44,493 bases of DNA from positions 8,573 to 53,065 of the forward strand of contig DCIY01000017.1 of the NCBI GenBank assembly GCA_002317295.1, written 5' to 3'. This stretch comes from Bacteroidales bacterium UBA1714. GTDB taxonomy: Bacteria > Bacteroidota > Bacteroidia > Bacteroidales > Paludibacteraceae. Shown piece by piece: positions 6,928 to 15,499 of the stretch. A model generated the notes under the pieces. It ran no database searches. It was not told the origin of the DNA and was given only the letters and a program-made list of their open reading frames with translations. Made by a program: the position numbers and the translations under genes. Each line of letters opens with the position of its first letter. The stretch's first letter is position 1.

Positions 6928-8295
6928 ATGAAAATTTTACCTACATATTTGCGAAGAAGCACTTCGACCACGCAAATTGGCGAGATAAAAGTGGGTTCTG
7001 ATTATCCTATTCGTATTCAGACCATGGCCAACACATCGACGACGGATATTGAGGCATCAGTCGCCCAAGCCCTGCGTTGTGCACGTGCTGGGGCGGAGAT
7101 TTTTCGATTTACCACCCAAGGTATTCGCGAAGTGGAAAGCCTTGCCCAAATTCATCAGCGATTACAAACCGAACAAAACCATAAAAACTCTTTAACCTGC
7201 AACCGGCTACCTCTTGTGGCAGATGTGCATTTTAGAAGTGATGTGGCGGATGCAGCAGCACAAGTAGTGGATAAAGTGCGCATCAATCCGGGTAATTATG
7301 CCAATGATGCCACGCAGATTGAAGCACGTTTTTTGCACCTGATAGATATCTGCAAAGCACATCACACTGCCATACGCATTGGTGTGAACCATGGTTCTCT
7401 GTCTCGTCGTATGATGGAGCAATATGGAGATACGCCCGAAGGAATGGTGGCCTCGTGTATGGAGTTTTTGCGGATTGCCGTCAAAGCGGAGTTTCAGGAC
7501 ATTGTACTGAGTATCAAGGCTTCCAACACGCGCATTATGGTGGATACTGTTCGCTTGCTCGTGCGCACGATGGAGTCGGAGAATATGCATTATCCGTTGC
7601 ATTTGGGGGTTACTGAAGCGGGAGAAGGCGAAGATGGGCGCATCAAATCGGCTGTAGGCATTGGTGCCCTGTTGGCAGAAGGTATTGGAGATACCATTCG
7701 GGTCAGTCTGAGTGAAGCCCCTGAGGCAGAGATACCGGTGGCACAGGCGTTGGTGGACTATTTTGTGCAACCCGACAGTCCCCGTTACACAGGCAACAGC
7801 ATCGAGATAGAAAATGGGGTATTGCACTATACGGGAATCGAAACCGACGCTGCTTTGTTTGCCCTTCACGCTGCCGCCGAATGTGGCAGGCTGCTGTGGG
7901 AACATACGGGGGTAAATCTTCAACTGCATGCTCCAAACACTACCCTACCGGCTGATTTGCAGGCAAATATATTGCAAGCCGCCGGCATTAAAAGGTATAA
8001 GACTGAATTTGTTTCCTGCCCCGGATGCGGCAGAACGATGTTTGATTTGCAAAAAGTGGTAACTCAGATTAAGCAGGCGTTTGCACAACAAGAGTTATCC
8101 CATGGGGGATATCCCAAGATTGCCATTATGGGTTGCATTGTCAATGGTCCAGGAGAGATGGCAGATGCCGATTATGGCTATGTGGGAGCAGGTCGAGACA
8201 GAATCAGTCTATACAAAGGCAAAGAATGTATTTTGAAAAATATCGAACAAGATCAAGCGATACAAGAACTTATTAAACTTATACAAAATGATTAA
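6928..8295 (+). CDS. ispG: 4-hydroxy-3-methylbut-2-enyl-diphosphate synthase, short-insert form
   Basis: IspG (GcpE) is the penultimate, 4Fe-4S enzyme of the MEP isoprenoid pathway in the cytosol. The N-terminal TIM barrel starts with IRIQTMANTSTTD and includes VADVHF, VRINPGN and HLGVTEAGEGEDGR. The C-terminal cluster domain has SCPGCGRT and MGCIVNGPGEMADADYG, giving ligands C364, C367, C403 and E410 with the same spacing as E. coli. At 455 aa it is longer than the two-domain E. coli type (about 370) but much shorter than the roughly 600-aa three-domain enzymes I recall in Bacteroidales. The insert between barrel and cluster domain is only about 90-100 residues. ATG 6928 was chosen over 6904, which only adds MCKFFGKK. 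It overlaps pfp by 8 nt. Confidence 0.95.
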   Translation: MKILPTYLRRSTSTTQIGEIKVGSDYPIRIQTMANTSTTDIEASVAQALRCARAGAEIFRFTTQGIREVESLAQIHQRLQTEQNHKNSLTCNRLPLVADVHFRSDVADAAAQVVDKVRINPGNYANDATQIEARFLHLIDICKAHHTAIRIGVNHGSLSRRMMEQYGDTPEGMVASCMEFLRIAVKAEFQDIVLSIKASNTRIMVDTVRLLVRTMESENMHYPLHLGVTEAGEGEDGRIKSAVGIGALLAEGIGDTIRVSLSEAPEAEIPVAQALVDYFVQPDSPRYTGNSIEIENGVLHYTGIETDAALFALHAAAECGRLLWEHTGVNLQLHAPNTTLPADLQANILQAAGIKRYKTEFVSCPGCGRTMFDLQKVVTQIKQAFAQQELSHGGYPKIAIMGCIVNGPGEMADADYGYVGAGRDRISLYKGKECILKNIEQDQAIQELIKLIQND

Positions 8296-9940
8296 ATCAC
8301 CTTTACAAATTGCGCGTCAGGCTTATCAGCCCAAGATGCCTATCGCCCTTAAGGGCGCTGTTCGCCTTGTAGAAGGCAATGCTACTCAATCCGTCGCAGA
8401 CCAGGAAGAAATCAAAGCGTTGTTTCCCAACACGTATGGTCTGCCTATCATCACAATGGAGCATGAAGAGAAAGCGCTTCATAGTGAACCGATGAATATC
8501 GGAGTTATTCTTTCCGGAGGTCAAGCTCCCGGTGGTCATAATGTCATCTGCGGACTGTTTGACGGACTTAAAGCACTGAATCCTGTCAATAAACTGTATG
8601 GTTTTTTAGGAGGTCCCAGCGGACTGATTGAGCATCAATACACCGAACTGACTGCTGAGATTATTGACGACTACCGCAATACCGGTGGATTTGACATCAT
8701 TGGTTCCGGTCGCACCAAATTGGAAGAACCTTGGCAATTTGACAAAGGTATTGAGATTTGCAATCAATTGGGTATTAAGGCGATTGTGATCATTGGTGGT
8801 GACGATTCCAATACCAATGCTTGCGTGTTAGCCGAGTACTATCTGCAAAAGAAATGCGGCATTCAGGTGATTGGTTGCCCCAAGACCATTGATGGTGATT
8901 TGAAGAACGAGATGATAGAGACCTCATTTGGTTTTGATACCGCGTGCAAAGTATACAGCGAGTTGATTGGTAATATCCAACGCGATGCCAATTCTGCCAA
9001 GAAATATTGGCATTTCATTCGTCTGATGGGCCGCAGCGCCAGCCACATTGCGTTAGAGTGCGCATTGCAATCGCAACCGAATATCTGCCTTATTTCCGAG
9101 GAGGTAGAAGCCAAGAACATGACACTCAACGATATTGTGGATCAAATCACTCGCGTGATTGTGGCCAGAGCAGAGGCTGGTTTGAATTTTGGTACCGTGC
9201 TGATTCCGGAAGGGTTGATTGAGTTTATTCCGGCCATGCGTATTTTGATTCAAGAGTTGAATGATATGTTGGCCAACAACGAAGAGTTTGTGGCATTGGA
9301 AGGAGACGAGGCCAAACGCGAATACGTCAAATCGATGCTTACGCCGGCTTCCTGCGAATTGTATCGTTCGTTGCCCAAGGGCATTGCCCGTCAGTTGACC
9401 CTCGACCGTGATCCTCACGGCAATGTGATGGTCAGTCAGATTGAAACCGAGAAACTGCTCATTGAGATGGTCAGCAAACGTTTGGCTCAGTTAAAGGCTT
9501 CGGGTGAGTACAAGGGCAAGTTCTCGGCCTTGAACCATTTCTTTGGATATGAAGGTCGTTGTGCCATTCCGTCCAACTTTGATGCAGACTACTGCTATTC
9601 GATTGGTATTACCGCCACCCACCTGATTGCTGCCGGAAAAACAGGTTATATGTCATTGGTTCGCAACCTGACCAAGCCGGCCTGTGAATGGATTGCAGGT
9701 GGTGTACCTATCACCATGATGATGAATATGGAGAAACGCAATGGTAAGATGAAACCCGTGATTCAAAAAGCATTGGTTGACCTGCACGGTGCTCCGTTCC
9801 GTTATTTGGAGGCTCATCGTGAAGAGTGGGCAGATGCCAATACCAGTTACATTTACCCGGGTCCTATTCAGTACTATGGTCCAACCGAGGTGTGTGATCA
9901 ACCTACTCATACCTTAAAATTAGAGCGTGAAGGCAAATAA
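8288..9940 (+). CDS. pfp: Pyrophosphate--fructose-6-phosphate 1-phosphotransferase
   Basis: This enzyme reversibly phosphorylates fructose 6-phosphate with pyrophosphate in place of ATP, which saves ATP in fermentative glycolysis. The 550-aa product is of the long PFP type. Signatures are SGGQAPGGHN, GGDDS (D172-D173; the second Asp marks pyrophosphate rather than ATP use), PKTIDGD with the catalytic Asp at about 202, and MGRSASH. The start codon lies inside the end of ispG (8-nt overlap), so translation is coupled. The TPR gene follows after one base. No ATP-dependent PFK is seen in the window. Confidence 0.95.
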   Translation: MIKSPLQIARQAYQPKMPIALKGAVRLVEGNATQSVADQEEIKALFPNTYGLPIITMEHEEKALHSEPMNIGVILSGGQAPGGHNVICGLFDGLKALNPVNKLYGFLGGPSGLIEHQYTELTAEIIDDYRNTGGFDIIGSGRTKLEEPWQFDKGIEICNQLGIKAIVIIGGDDSNTNACVLAEYYLQKKCGIQVIGCPKTIDGDLKNEMIETSFGFDTACKVYSELIGNIQRDANSAKKYWHFIRLMGRSASHIALECALQSQPNICLISEEVEAKNMTLNDIVDQITRVIVARAEAGLNFGTVLIPEGLIEFIPAMRILIQELNDMLANNEEFVALEGDEAKREYVKSMLTPASCELYRSLPKGIARQLTLDRDPHGNVMVSQIETEKLLIEMVSKRLAQLKASGEYKGKFSALNHFFGYEGRCAIPSNFDADYCYSIGITATHLIAAGKTGYMSLVRNLTKPACEWIAGGVPITMMMNMEKRNGKMKPVIQKALVDLHGAPFRYLEAHREEWADANTSYIYPGPIQYYGPTEVCDQPTHTLKLEREGK

Positions 9941-9941
9941 G

Positions 9942-10658
9942 ATGAAACATCTTTGGATGATTCTGTTACTCGTTCCGAGTCTGTGCATGGCACAGTACTC
10001 GGACGAGTTATTGTATCGTGCCTATTTGGAAGAAGATATGGTCACCTGGAATCGCTATCTCACCCACACCAAATGGGAGCATATACAATCCATACGCGAG
10101 CGCGCACGATACCTTAATTATGAATATGGGTATTTGGCGACGGCCGTAGAGGAGCGCAAAGAGGATGTCAAAGATCGGGTGGCAGCGTTTGGAGACCATA
10201 TTGAACTGATGAACGAGTACATAGATGACGCCACCATATTGACCTATCGCAGTTCTTACTATGCCTATTGTGCCAAACTCAATGCCAAGGAGTTTATATC
10301 CATGGGCATTAAGGCCATGAATACGGCTAAGCAGGCCGTAGCAGTTGATTCGCTCAACCCATTGGCACTCACACTGATGGGGTGTATTGATTTTTATGCT
10401 CCGGGAATTTTTGGGGGCAGTAAGAGTCGTGCGTTGGAGGCATTTAACAAGGCCAAAGCCATCTATATGCAAAATGGTGATACGTTGTACAAATGGAATT
10501 ACCCGGCGCTGGAGATGCAACGTGCCATGTGTATGGAAAAAACGGGGGATATAGAGGGAGCCATTGAATTGTGTAATGAAATGTTACAACGGGACCCTGA
10601 ATTTCGATTTATTCGAGATGAATACCTGCCTGCACTCCTGAAAAAGCGCAAAAAATAA
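9942..10658 (+). CDS. Exported TPR-like protein
   Basis: A 238-aa protein with a signal peptide (residues 1-17, ending LCMAQ), predicted to be periplasmic or surface-associated. The body is helical. Two TPR-like pairs can be seen near residues 115-150 (AMNTAKQAVAVDSLNPLALTLMG) and 185-225 (MCMEKTGDIEGAIELCNEMLQRDP). I do not recognise a more specific family. ATG 9942 gives a proper signal peptide; the alternative at 9927 lies inside pfp. It is one base downstream of the pfp stop and so the third gene of the ispG operon. Its function is unknown. Confidence 0.8.
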   Translation: MKHLWMILLLVPSLCMAQYSDELLYRAYLEEDMVTWNRYLTHTKWEHIQSIRERARYLNYEYGYLATAVEERKEDVKDRVAAFGDHIELMNEYIDDATILTYRSSYYAYCAKLNAKEFISMGIKAMNTAKQAVAVDSLNPLALTLMGCIDFYAPGIFGGSKSRALEAFNKAKAIYMQNGDTLYKWNYPALEMQRAMCMEKTGDIEGAIELCNEMLQRDPEFRFIRDEYLPALLKKRKK

Positions 10659-10696
10659 GCAATCTCGGCCATTTTTTCATTTTTTTTGAGCAAATA

Positions 10697-10728
10697 TTTG
10701 CATATATCAAAAAAAAGCAGTACTTTTG
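10697..10728 (+). promoter_or_regulatory. Promoter of the tRNA-Gln/tRNA-Ser unit
   Basis: TTTG (10697-10700), 20 nt, TACTTTTG (10721-10728). The -33 box is extended as TTTGCATATA. Transcription should begin near 10735, in a leader reading GCCCGCTTTGG, about 26 nt before tRNA-Gln. Confidence 0.92.
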
Positions 10729-10760
10729 TGCCCGCTTTGGAAAAGGACATTGTTCCGACC

Positions 10761-10831
10761 TGCCTAATTGTGTAATGGTAGCACTACAGATTCTGGTTCT
10801 GTCTGTCTGGGTTCGAATCCTGGTTAGGCAA
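10761..10831 (+). tRNA. tRNA-Gln(CTG)
   Basis: A 71-nt cloverleaf: acceptor TGCCTAA/TTAGGCA, D-stem GTGT/GCAC, anticodon stem ACAGA/TCTGT around loop TTCTGGT (anticodon CTG), T-loop TTCGAAT and discriminator A. No CCA is encoded. tRNA-Ser follows 26 nt later and probably shares the transcript. Confidence 0.95.
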
Positions 10832-10857
10832 CAAAACAAACAAGTTTGACAAACGTA

Positions 10858-10944
<87 letters not shown>

Positions 10945-10946
10945 CA

Positions 10947-10981
10947 AAAACGCTATCTGGTTGGGTAGCGTTTTGTTTTTT
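10947..10981 (+). terminator. Intrinsic terminator after tRNA-Ser
   Basis: Stem AAAACGCTA (10947-10955) with TAGCGTTTT (10966-10974), a 10-nt loop, then GTTTTTT. It ends the tRNA-Gln/tRNA-Ser transcript 33 nt before namZ. I see no clear promoter between it and namZ. Confidence 0.9.
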
Positions 10982-11013
10982 AGTAAGCAAACATCACAAT
11001 AAACACAAAACAT

Positions 11014-12246
11014 ATGAAGAACATGATGCGAACAAAGATGGTGATGGTATTCATCAGCCTCTTTTCTCTTTTGGCTCAGGGCCAGGTATTAACCGGTATT
11101 GACATGCTGCAGAAACAGGGTTTTAAGATTCTGGAAGGCAAGCGTGTGGGTTTGTGCACCAACCCGACAGGTGTCAATAAAGACATGAAGTCCACCATTG
11201 ACATTCTCTTTGAGGCCTCCAATGTCAATTTAGTGGGTTTGTATGGACCCGAACATGGCGTGAGAGGCAATATTCATGCCGGAGACCATGTGGATAATGA
11301 GGTAGATCCCAAGACCGGTATCACGATGTATTCGTTGTATGGTGCTACTCGCAAACCCACCCCCGAAATGATGGCAGCCATTGATGCTATGGTGTATGAT
11401 ATACAGGATAATGGTTGTCGCAGTTACACCTACATATCGACCATGGGGCAACTCATGGAAGCATGCGCCGAGAATGATAAGGAACTGATTATTCTGGACC
11501 GTCCCAATCCGCTGGGAGGCGAGAAGATAGAGGGTTGTTTGGTAGAAGACGGATATATCAGTTTTGTCAGTCAGTTTAAGATACCTTATCTATACGGTAT
11601 GACCTGTGGCGAATTAGCACGTTATCTCAATGCGCAAAGTGAACATCCCTGTCGTTTGACGGTTGTGCCGATGGATGGATGGCGCCGTAATATGAAATGG
11701 GACGAAACGGGGTTGGAATGGGTAGTAGCCTCTCCACATGTGCCCCACGGCAGCAGTTGTTATTTCTACCCAACCACCGGTATCATGGGGGAATTTGGAT
11801 ACTACAATATCGGTGTGGGTTACACTTTACCGTTTGAACTCATGGGCACGGAGTGGATTACCAGCGCCGACAGTTTGGCCGATGCCCTGAATGCCTTACA
11901 TATTCCTGGAGTTGTTTTCCGCCCGATATACTTTAAGCCCTTCTATTCGGTAGGTCAGGGCAAGATGTGCCAGGGTGTACAGATTCATCTGATGGACTAT
12001 AATAAGGCACCGCTGTCGGATTTGCAGTTTTACATTGTGCAGGAGTTGTACAAGCTCTACCCCGAACACGATTTGTTCCGCGATTGTAACCAAAAACGTT
12101 TCTCGATGTTTGACAAAGTGTGCGGCACAGATTTTGTGCGCAAGACCTTTGGTCAACACTATGATTGGAACGAAGTGAAAGCGTATTGGGATAAGGATGT
12201 GGAGGCATTTCGTCAGGCCAGTCTGCCCTATTATCTGTATCAATAA
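11014..12246 (+). CDS. namZ: Exo-beta-N-acetylmuramidase (DUF1343, NamZ family)
   Basis: NamZ enzymes release terminal MurNAc from peptidoglycan fragments for recycling. The 410-aa product has an N-terminal signal peptide (to about LLAQGQ, residue 24) and so acts in the periplasm or at the surface. Conserved family segments are VGLCTNPTGV, LYGPEHGVRG, GITMYSLYGATRKP, VYDIQDNGCRSYTYISTMG, LDRPNPLGG and YNIGVGYTLPFE. The ATG at 11014 allows a signal peptide, though 11026 and 11038 are possible. The oxidoreductase gene follows 6 nt later. With DUF1460 and mpl elsewhere in the window it suggests an active murein-recycling capacity. Confidence 0.92.
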   Translation: MKNMMRTKMVMVFISLFSLLAQGQVLTGIDMLQKQGFKILEGKRVGLCTNPTGVNKDMKSTIDILFEASNVNLVGLYGPEHGVRGNIHAGDHVDNEVDPKTGITMYSLYGATRKPTPEMMAAIDAMVYDIQDNGCRSYTYISTMGQLMEACAENDKELIILDRPNPLGGEKIEGCLVEDGYISFVSQFKIPYLYGMTCGELARYLNAQSEHPCRLTVVPMDGWRRNMKWDETGLEWVVASPHVPHGSSCYFYPTTGIMGEFGYYNIGVGYTLPFELMGTEWITSADSLADALNALHIPGVVFRPIYFKPFYSVGQGKMCQGVQIHLMDYNKAPLSDLQFYIVQELYKLYPEHDLFRDCNQKRFSMFDKVCGTDFVRKTFGQHYDWNEVKAYWDKDVEAFRQASLPYYLYQ

Positions 12247-12252
12247 ACGAAT

Positions 12253-15006
12253 ATGTCTATGAAAAAATACATTGAACGCTTAGCGTGGGGAACGGATGCG
12301 GGTTTTTACCGTCTCATTCCTCAAGAGGTATTGCACCCAGCCAGTGAAGCCGATGTGCAAAAGATCATGGCTCGGGCTCATCGGGAACATAAGTCGATCA
12401 CCTTTCGTGCAGCCGGTACGAGTTTGAGCGGCCAGGCTATCAGCGATTCGTTGCTGGTTGTATGTGGCAAGAAATGGGAACGGTATGAGGTATTGGATAA
12501 CGGATTGAAGATTCGCTTACAACCGGGTATCATCGGTCAAAGAGTGAATGATATTCTCAAGCCTTATCACCGTCGTTTTACCCCAGATCCTGCATCTATC
12601 AAATCGGCTATGGTAGGCGGTATCGTGTCCAATAATGCCTCTGGCATGTGCTGTGGCACCCATGCCAATTCGTATCGCATGCTGGAATCTGCCCGAATCA
12701 TTTTGGCCGATGGCACCGTGTTGGATACTGCCGATGAAGCCTCGCGTTCACAGTTTAGACTGACTCACGCACGCATGTTGCAGCAGATTCGCGATTTGCA
12801 CAATCGTACGCTGCAAAACCAAAGTCTGACGGAACTGATCCGCCATAAATATGCCATTAAGAACGTGACAGGACTGAATATCCTGCCCATGGTGGAGTAT
12901 GATGATCCGTTTGATATCATCGCGCATCTGATGGTTGGCAGCGAAGGCACGTTGGCTTTTTTGAGCGAGGTGACCATGCGCACTGGGGAGGATTATCCCT
13001 ACTCAGCCTCTGCCCTTCTTCTGTTTGATACCACTAAAGAGGCATGCGATGAGATTGTTCGCATGAAGAAAACGGGTGCGTTGAGTGCTGCCGAATATTT
13101 TGACCGCAAGGCCATGCAAACCGTGGAGGAAGATTTTCCGGAGCTGAAGGGTCAAAATGAAGATGCAGGCGCTGTACTCATTAAGATTGAGGCCAGTACA
13201 GAACAGGAATTGGAAGACAAAAAACGAATCCTTGGTGTGAAAGGATTTACTTCTGATCCTCAATTGGTGAATAAATATTGGGCCATGCGCAGCGGCATTT
13301 TCCCCGCTGTAGGAGGAACTCGTGAGATAGGGACCACCTGCCTGATAGAAGACATCGCTTTTCCGATTGATTTTCTATCCGAGGCTACCATGGACCTCAA
13401 GCAACTATTTATCGACCATCACTATCCGGATGCCGTTATTTATGGTCATGCATTGGAAGGCAATTATCACTTTATTCTCAACCAGCGTTTTGATTCGCCA
13501 CAAGCCATTGAGCAATACGACAAGATGATGCATCAGGTGGTTCATTTGGTAGTAGATAAGTACCATGGATCACTTAAAGCCGAACACGGAACGGGACGTA
13601 ATATGGCTCCGTTTGTACGCAGGGAATGGGGAGATGATGCTTATCAGTTAATGAAGGATATAAAGAATCTGTTCGACCCCGAAAACATCATGAACCCAGG
13701 TGTTATCTTTAATGAAGATGAACAGTCCTATTTGCAACATATCAAACCACTGCCCCGTGTCAATGCCCTGATTGATCGTTGTATCGAATGCGGATTCTGT
13801 GAAGTCAATTGTGTCAGTTGTGGTTTTGCCTTATCTTCTCGTCAGCGTATTGTTGTTCAACGGGAGGTTGCCCGATTAGAATCGGAAGGGAAAAAACAGG
13901 AGGCTCAAACCTTACGAAAACAATTCCGCTCCATTGGCAAAAATCTGTGTGCAGGAGACGGATTATGTTCTACTTCCTGCCCGCTCAAGATCAATGTCGG
14001 CGAACTCATTCATGAGTTGCGCGCCCAGGAAATGAGCACTGGCAACCAGGCCATTGGTGTATGGGCCGGACATAATCTGGCTGCCATTGGTAAAGGGTTA
14101 ACGGGTATATTACAGGTGGCCAATGCTGCCCATGCGGTATTGGGGGACACGGTGATGTCTGCCGTGTGCAAAGGGATACACTATGGCAGTGGCAAGATGA
14201 TTCCACTATGGACTCCTTCCATGCCCCAACCCGTATCTGCACGCACCATTCAGGCAGCCAAAGATTACCATCTGGTACACGGATTACAGGGATTGCAAGA
14301 CAAGCGGGTCGTTTATTTTCCCAGTTGTCTGAACCAACGATTAGGCACTACCCGCAACGATAAGGGCGCTGCTACGATCACCGATATGACAGAACTGATG
14401 AACAAGGCAGGTTTTGAAGTTATTTTCCCACAGGGAATGGAAAACCTGTGCTGCGGAACCATATGGGAAAGCAAAGGAATGCCCGACGAGGCACAACGTA
14501 AGGCCGCCGAATTGGAATTGGCCCTATTGCAAGCCAGTGAACATGGACGTTGGCCCATTGTGTGCGACCAGAGTCCCTGTCTGTACCGTATGCGTCACAC
14601 CATGCAGGGACTGAGGTTATTTGAACCCGTGGAGTTTATAGACCAATTTGTATTGAGTGAAGTGGATATTACGCCACTGGATACCTGCATTGCCGTTCAT
14701 GCCACCTGCTCCACCCGCAAGATGGGGCTTACCAACACATTGGTTAAAGTAGCCAAAGCTTGTGCCAAACAGGTGATATTACCCCAAGAAACAGGTTGCT
14801 GTGCCTTTGCAGGAGACAAAGGATTTACCAATCCGGAACTCAACGAATGGGCGCTGCGCAAACTGAAAGGTCAAATCGACCAAGCGGGAGCCACCATGGG
14901 ATTCAGCAACTCCCGCACCTGCGAGATTGGTTTATCTCACCATTCCGGCATCGAATACTACAATATTGCCCGTTTGGTCAACCAGGTGTCCAAACGCAAA
15001 GCATAG
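12253..15006 (+). CDS. FAD- and Fe-S-binding oxidoreductase (D-lactate/glycolate dehydrogenase type)
   Basis: The 917-aa protein fuses the flavoprotein and iron-sulphur parts of GlcD/GlpC-type 2-hydroxyacid dehydrogenases. The N-terminal FAD-binding-4 domain contains FRAAGTSLSGQA and GGIVSNNASGMCCG, and the FAD-oxidase C domain ends in KAEHGTGRNMAPFV. Two ferredoxin-like 4Fe-4S motifs follow (C510/C513/C516/C520 and C566/C572/C576 with Pro). Two CCG domains come last (FPSC...LCCG and HATCS...GCCAF). Related single-chain enzymes oxidise D-lactate and pass electrons to quinone or a flavoprotein; the exact substrate cannot be read from sequence. ATG 12253 or 12259 may be used. The gene converges with the CYTH/DUF4301 pair at a perfect palindrome. 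Confidence 0.9.
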   Translation: MSMKKYIERLAWGTDAGFYRLIPQEVLHPASEADVQKIMARAHREHKSITFRAAGTSLSGQAISDSLLVVCGKKWERYEVLDNGLKIRLQPGIIGQRVNDILKPYHRRFTPDPASIKSAMVGGIVSNNASGMCCGTHANSYRMLESARIILADGTVLDTADEASRSQFRLTHARMLQQIRDLHNRTLQNQSLTELIRHKYAIKNVTGLNILPMVEYDDPFDIIAHLMVGSEGTLAFLSEVTMRTGEDYPYSASALLLFDTTKEACDEIVRMKKTGALSAAEYFDRKAMQTVEEDFPELKGQNEDAGAVLIKIEASTEQELEDKKRILGVKGFTSDPQLVNKYWAMRSGIFPAVGGTREIGTTCLIEDIAFPIDFLSEATMDLKQLFIDHHYPDAVIYGHALEGNYHFILNQRFDSPQAIEQYDKMMHQVVHLVVDKYHGSLKAEHGTGRNMAPFVRREWGDDAYQLMKDIKNLFDPENIMNPGVIFNEDEQSYLQHIKPLPRVNALIDRCIECGFCEVNCVSCGFALSSRQRIVVQREVARLESEGKKQEAQTLRKQFRSIGKNLCAGDGLCSTSCPLKINVGELIHELRAQEMSTGNQAIGVWAGHNLAAIGKGLTGILQVANAAHAVLGDTVMSAVCKGIHYGSGKMIPLWTPSMPQPVSARTIQAAKDYHLVHGLQGLQDKRVVYFPSCLNQRLGTTRNDKGAATITDMTELMNKAGFEVIFPQGMENLCCGTIWESKGMPDEAQRKAAELELALLQASEHGRWPIVCDQSPCLYRMRHTMQGLRLFEPVEFIDQFVLSEVDITPLDTCIAVHATCSTRKMGLTNTLVKVAKACAKQVILPQETGCCAFAGDKGFTNPELNEWALRKLKGQIDQAGATMGFSNSRTCEIGLSHHSGIEYYNIARLVNQVSKRKA

Positions 15007-15012
15007 TTTCTG

Positions 15013-15034
15013 CCGTTTACCACGTGGTAAACGG
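15013..15034. terminator. Perfect 22-bp palindrome at a convergent gene junction
   Basis: Arms CCGTTTACCAC and GTGGTAAACGG touch with no spacer. It starts 6 nt after the oxidoreductase stop and also contains the last codons and stop of the CYTH gene on the other strand. It is probably a bidirectional transcript end, but there is no T-run on either side, so a factor-dependent or RNA-stabilising role, or a protein-binding site (core CACGTG), is equally open. Confidence 0.65.
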
Positions 15035-15499
15035 GTGCAAACTGAGATAGGAATTGAAATAACGAGGATCCATGGTTACCTCCTGCCCCAAAAAGGCTGG
15101 GTGGGTAAATGTTTGGACCTCGTTGTTTAGTTCCACTTCGGCCATCACAAGCCCCGCATTTTCGCCCTCAAACTCATCTACCTCACAGACCAGTTCGTTT
15201 TCTAACGGCACCAGCCAGCGTTTCTTCTCGATGCGTCCGGGCAACGCCATGGCAAACAACTCATTCATTTCGTCCAACGAGATTTCTTTTTCGAACTCAT
15301 AGCGGGAGAAAGAACCTCGAATGGCGTGTGATTTGATAGTCAGAAATGCCTGATCATTCCATTGACGAATACGGACCGAGCAGTTCTGAGCCAGACACAG
15401 ATAGGCCTGGCGAATGGTTACACATTCGGTAGCTGACGACTTATAGCTGTCGTTGAGTACAAGAAACTTGCGTTCTATTTCCAAATTACTGGTGTTCAT
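15017..15499 (-). CDS. CYTH-domain protein (triphosphate tunnel enzyme family)
   Basis: A 160-aa protein beginning with the CYTH signature LEIERKFLV (E7, E9, K11), then basic/acidic strands typical of the tunnel fold: RIRQW, LTIKS, RYEFEKEIS, KKRWLVP, CEVDEFEG and MAEVELN. Members bind triphosphates with divalent metals and hydrolyse tripolyphosphate or make cAMP. A lone CYTH domain of this size is usually an inorganic triphosphatase. It is cytosolic. Its start lies 14 nt inside the end of the DUF4301 gene, so it is the second gene of a two-gene operon. The last residues PFTTW are encoded by the palindrome. Confidence 0.9.
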   Translation of the reverse strand: MNTSNLEIERKFLVLNDSYKSSATECVTIRQAYLCLAQNCSVRIRQWNDQAFLTIKSHAIRGSFSRYEFEKEISLDEMNELFAMALPGRIEKKRWLVPLENELVCEVDEFEGENAGLVMAEVELNNEVQTFTHPAFLGQEVTMDPRYFNSYLSLHPFTTW

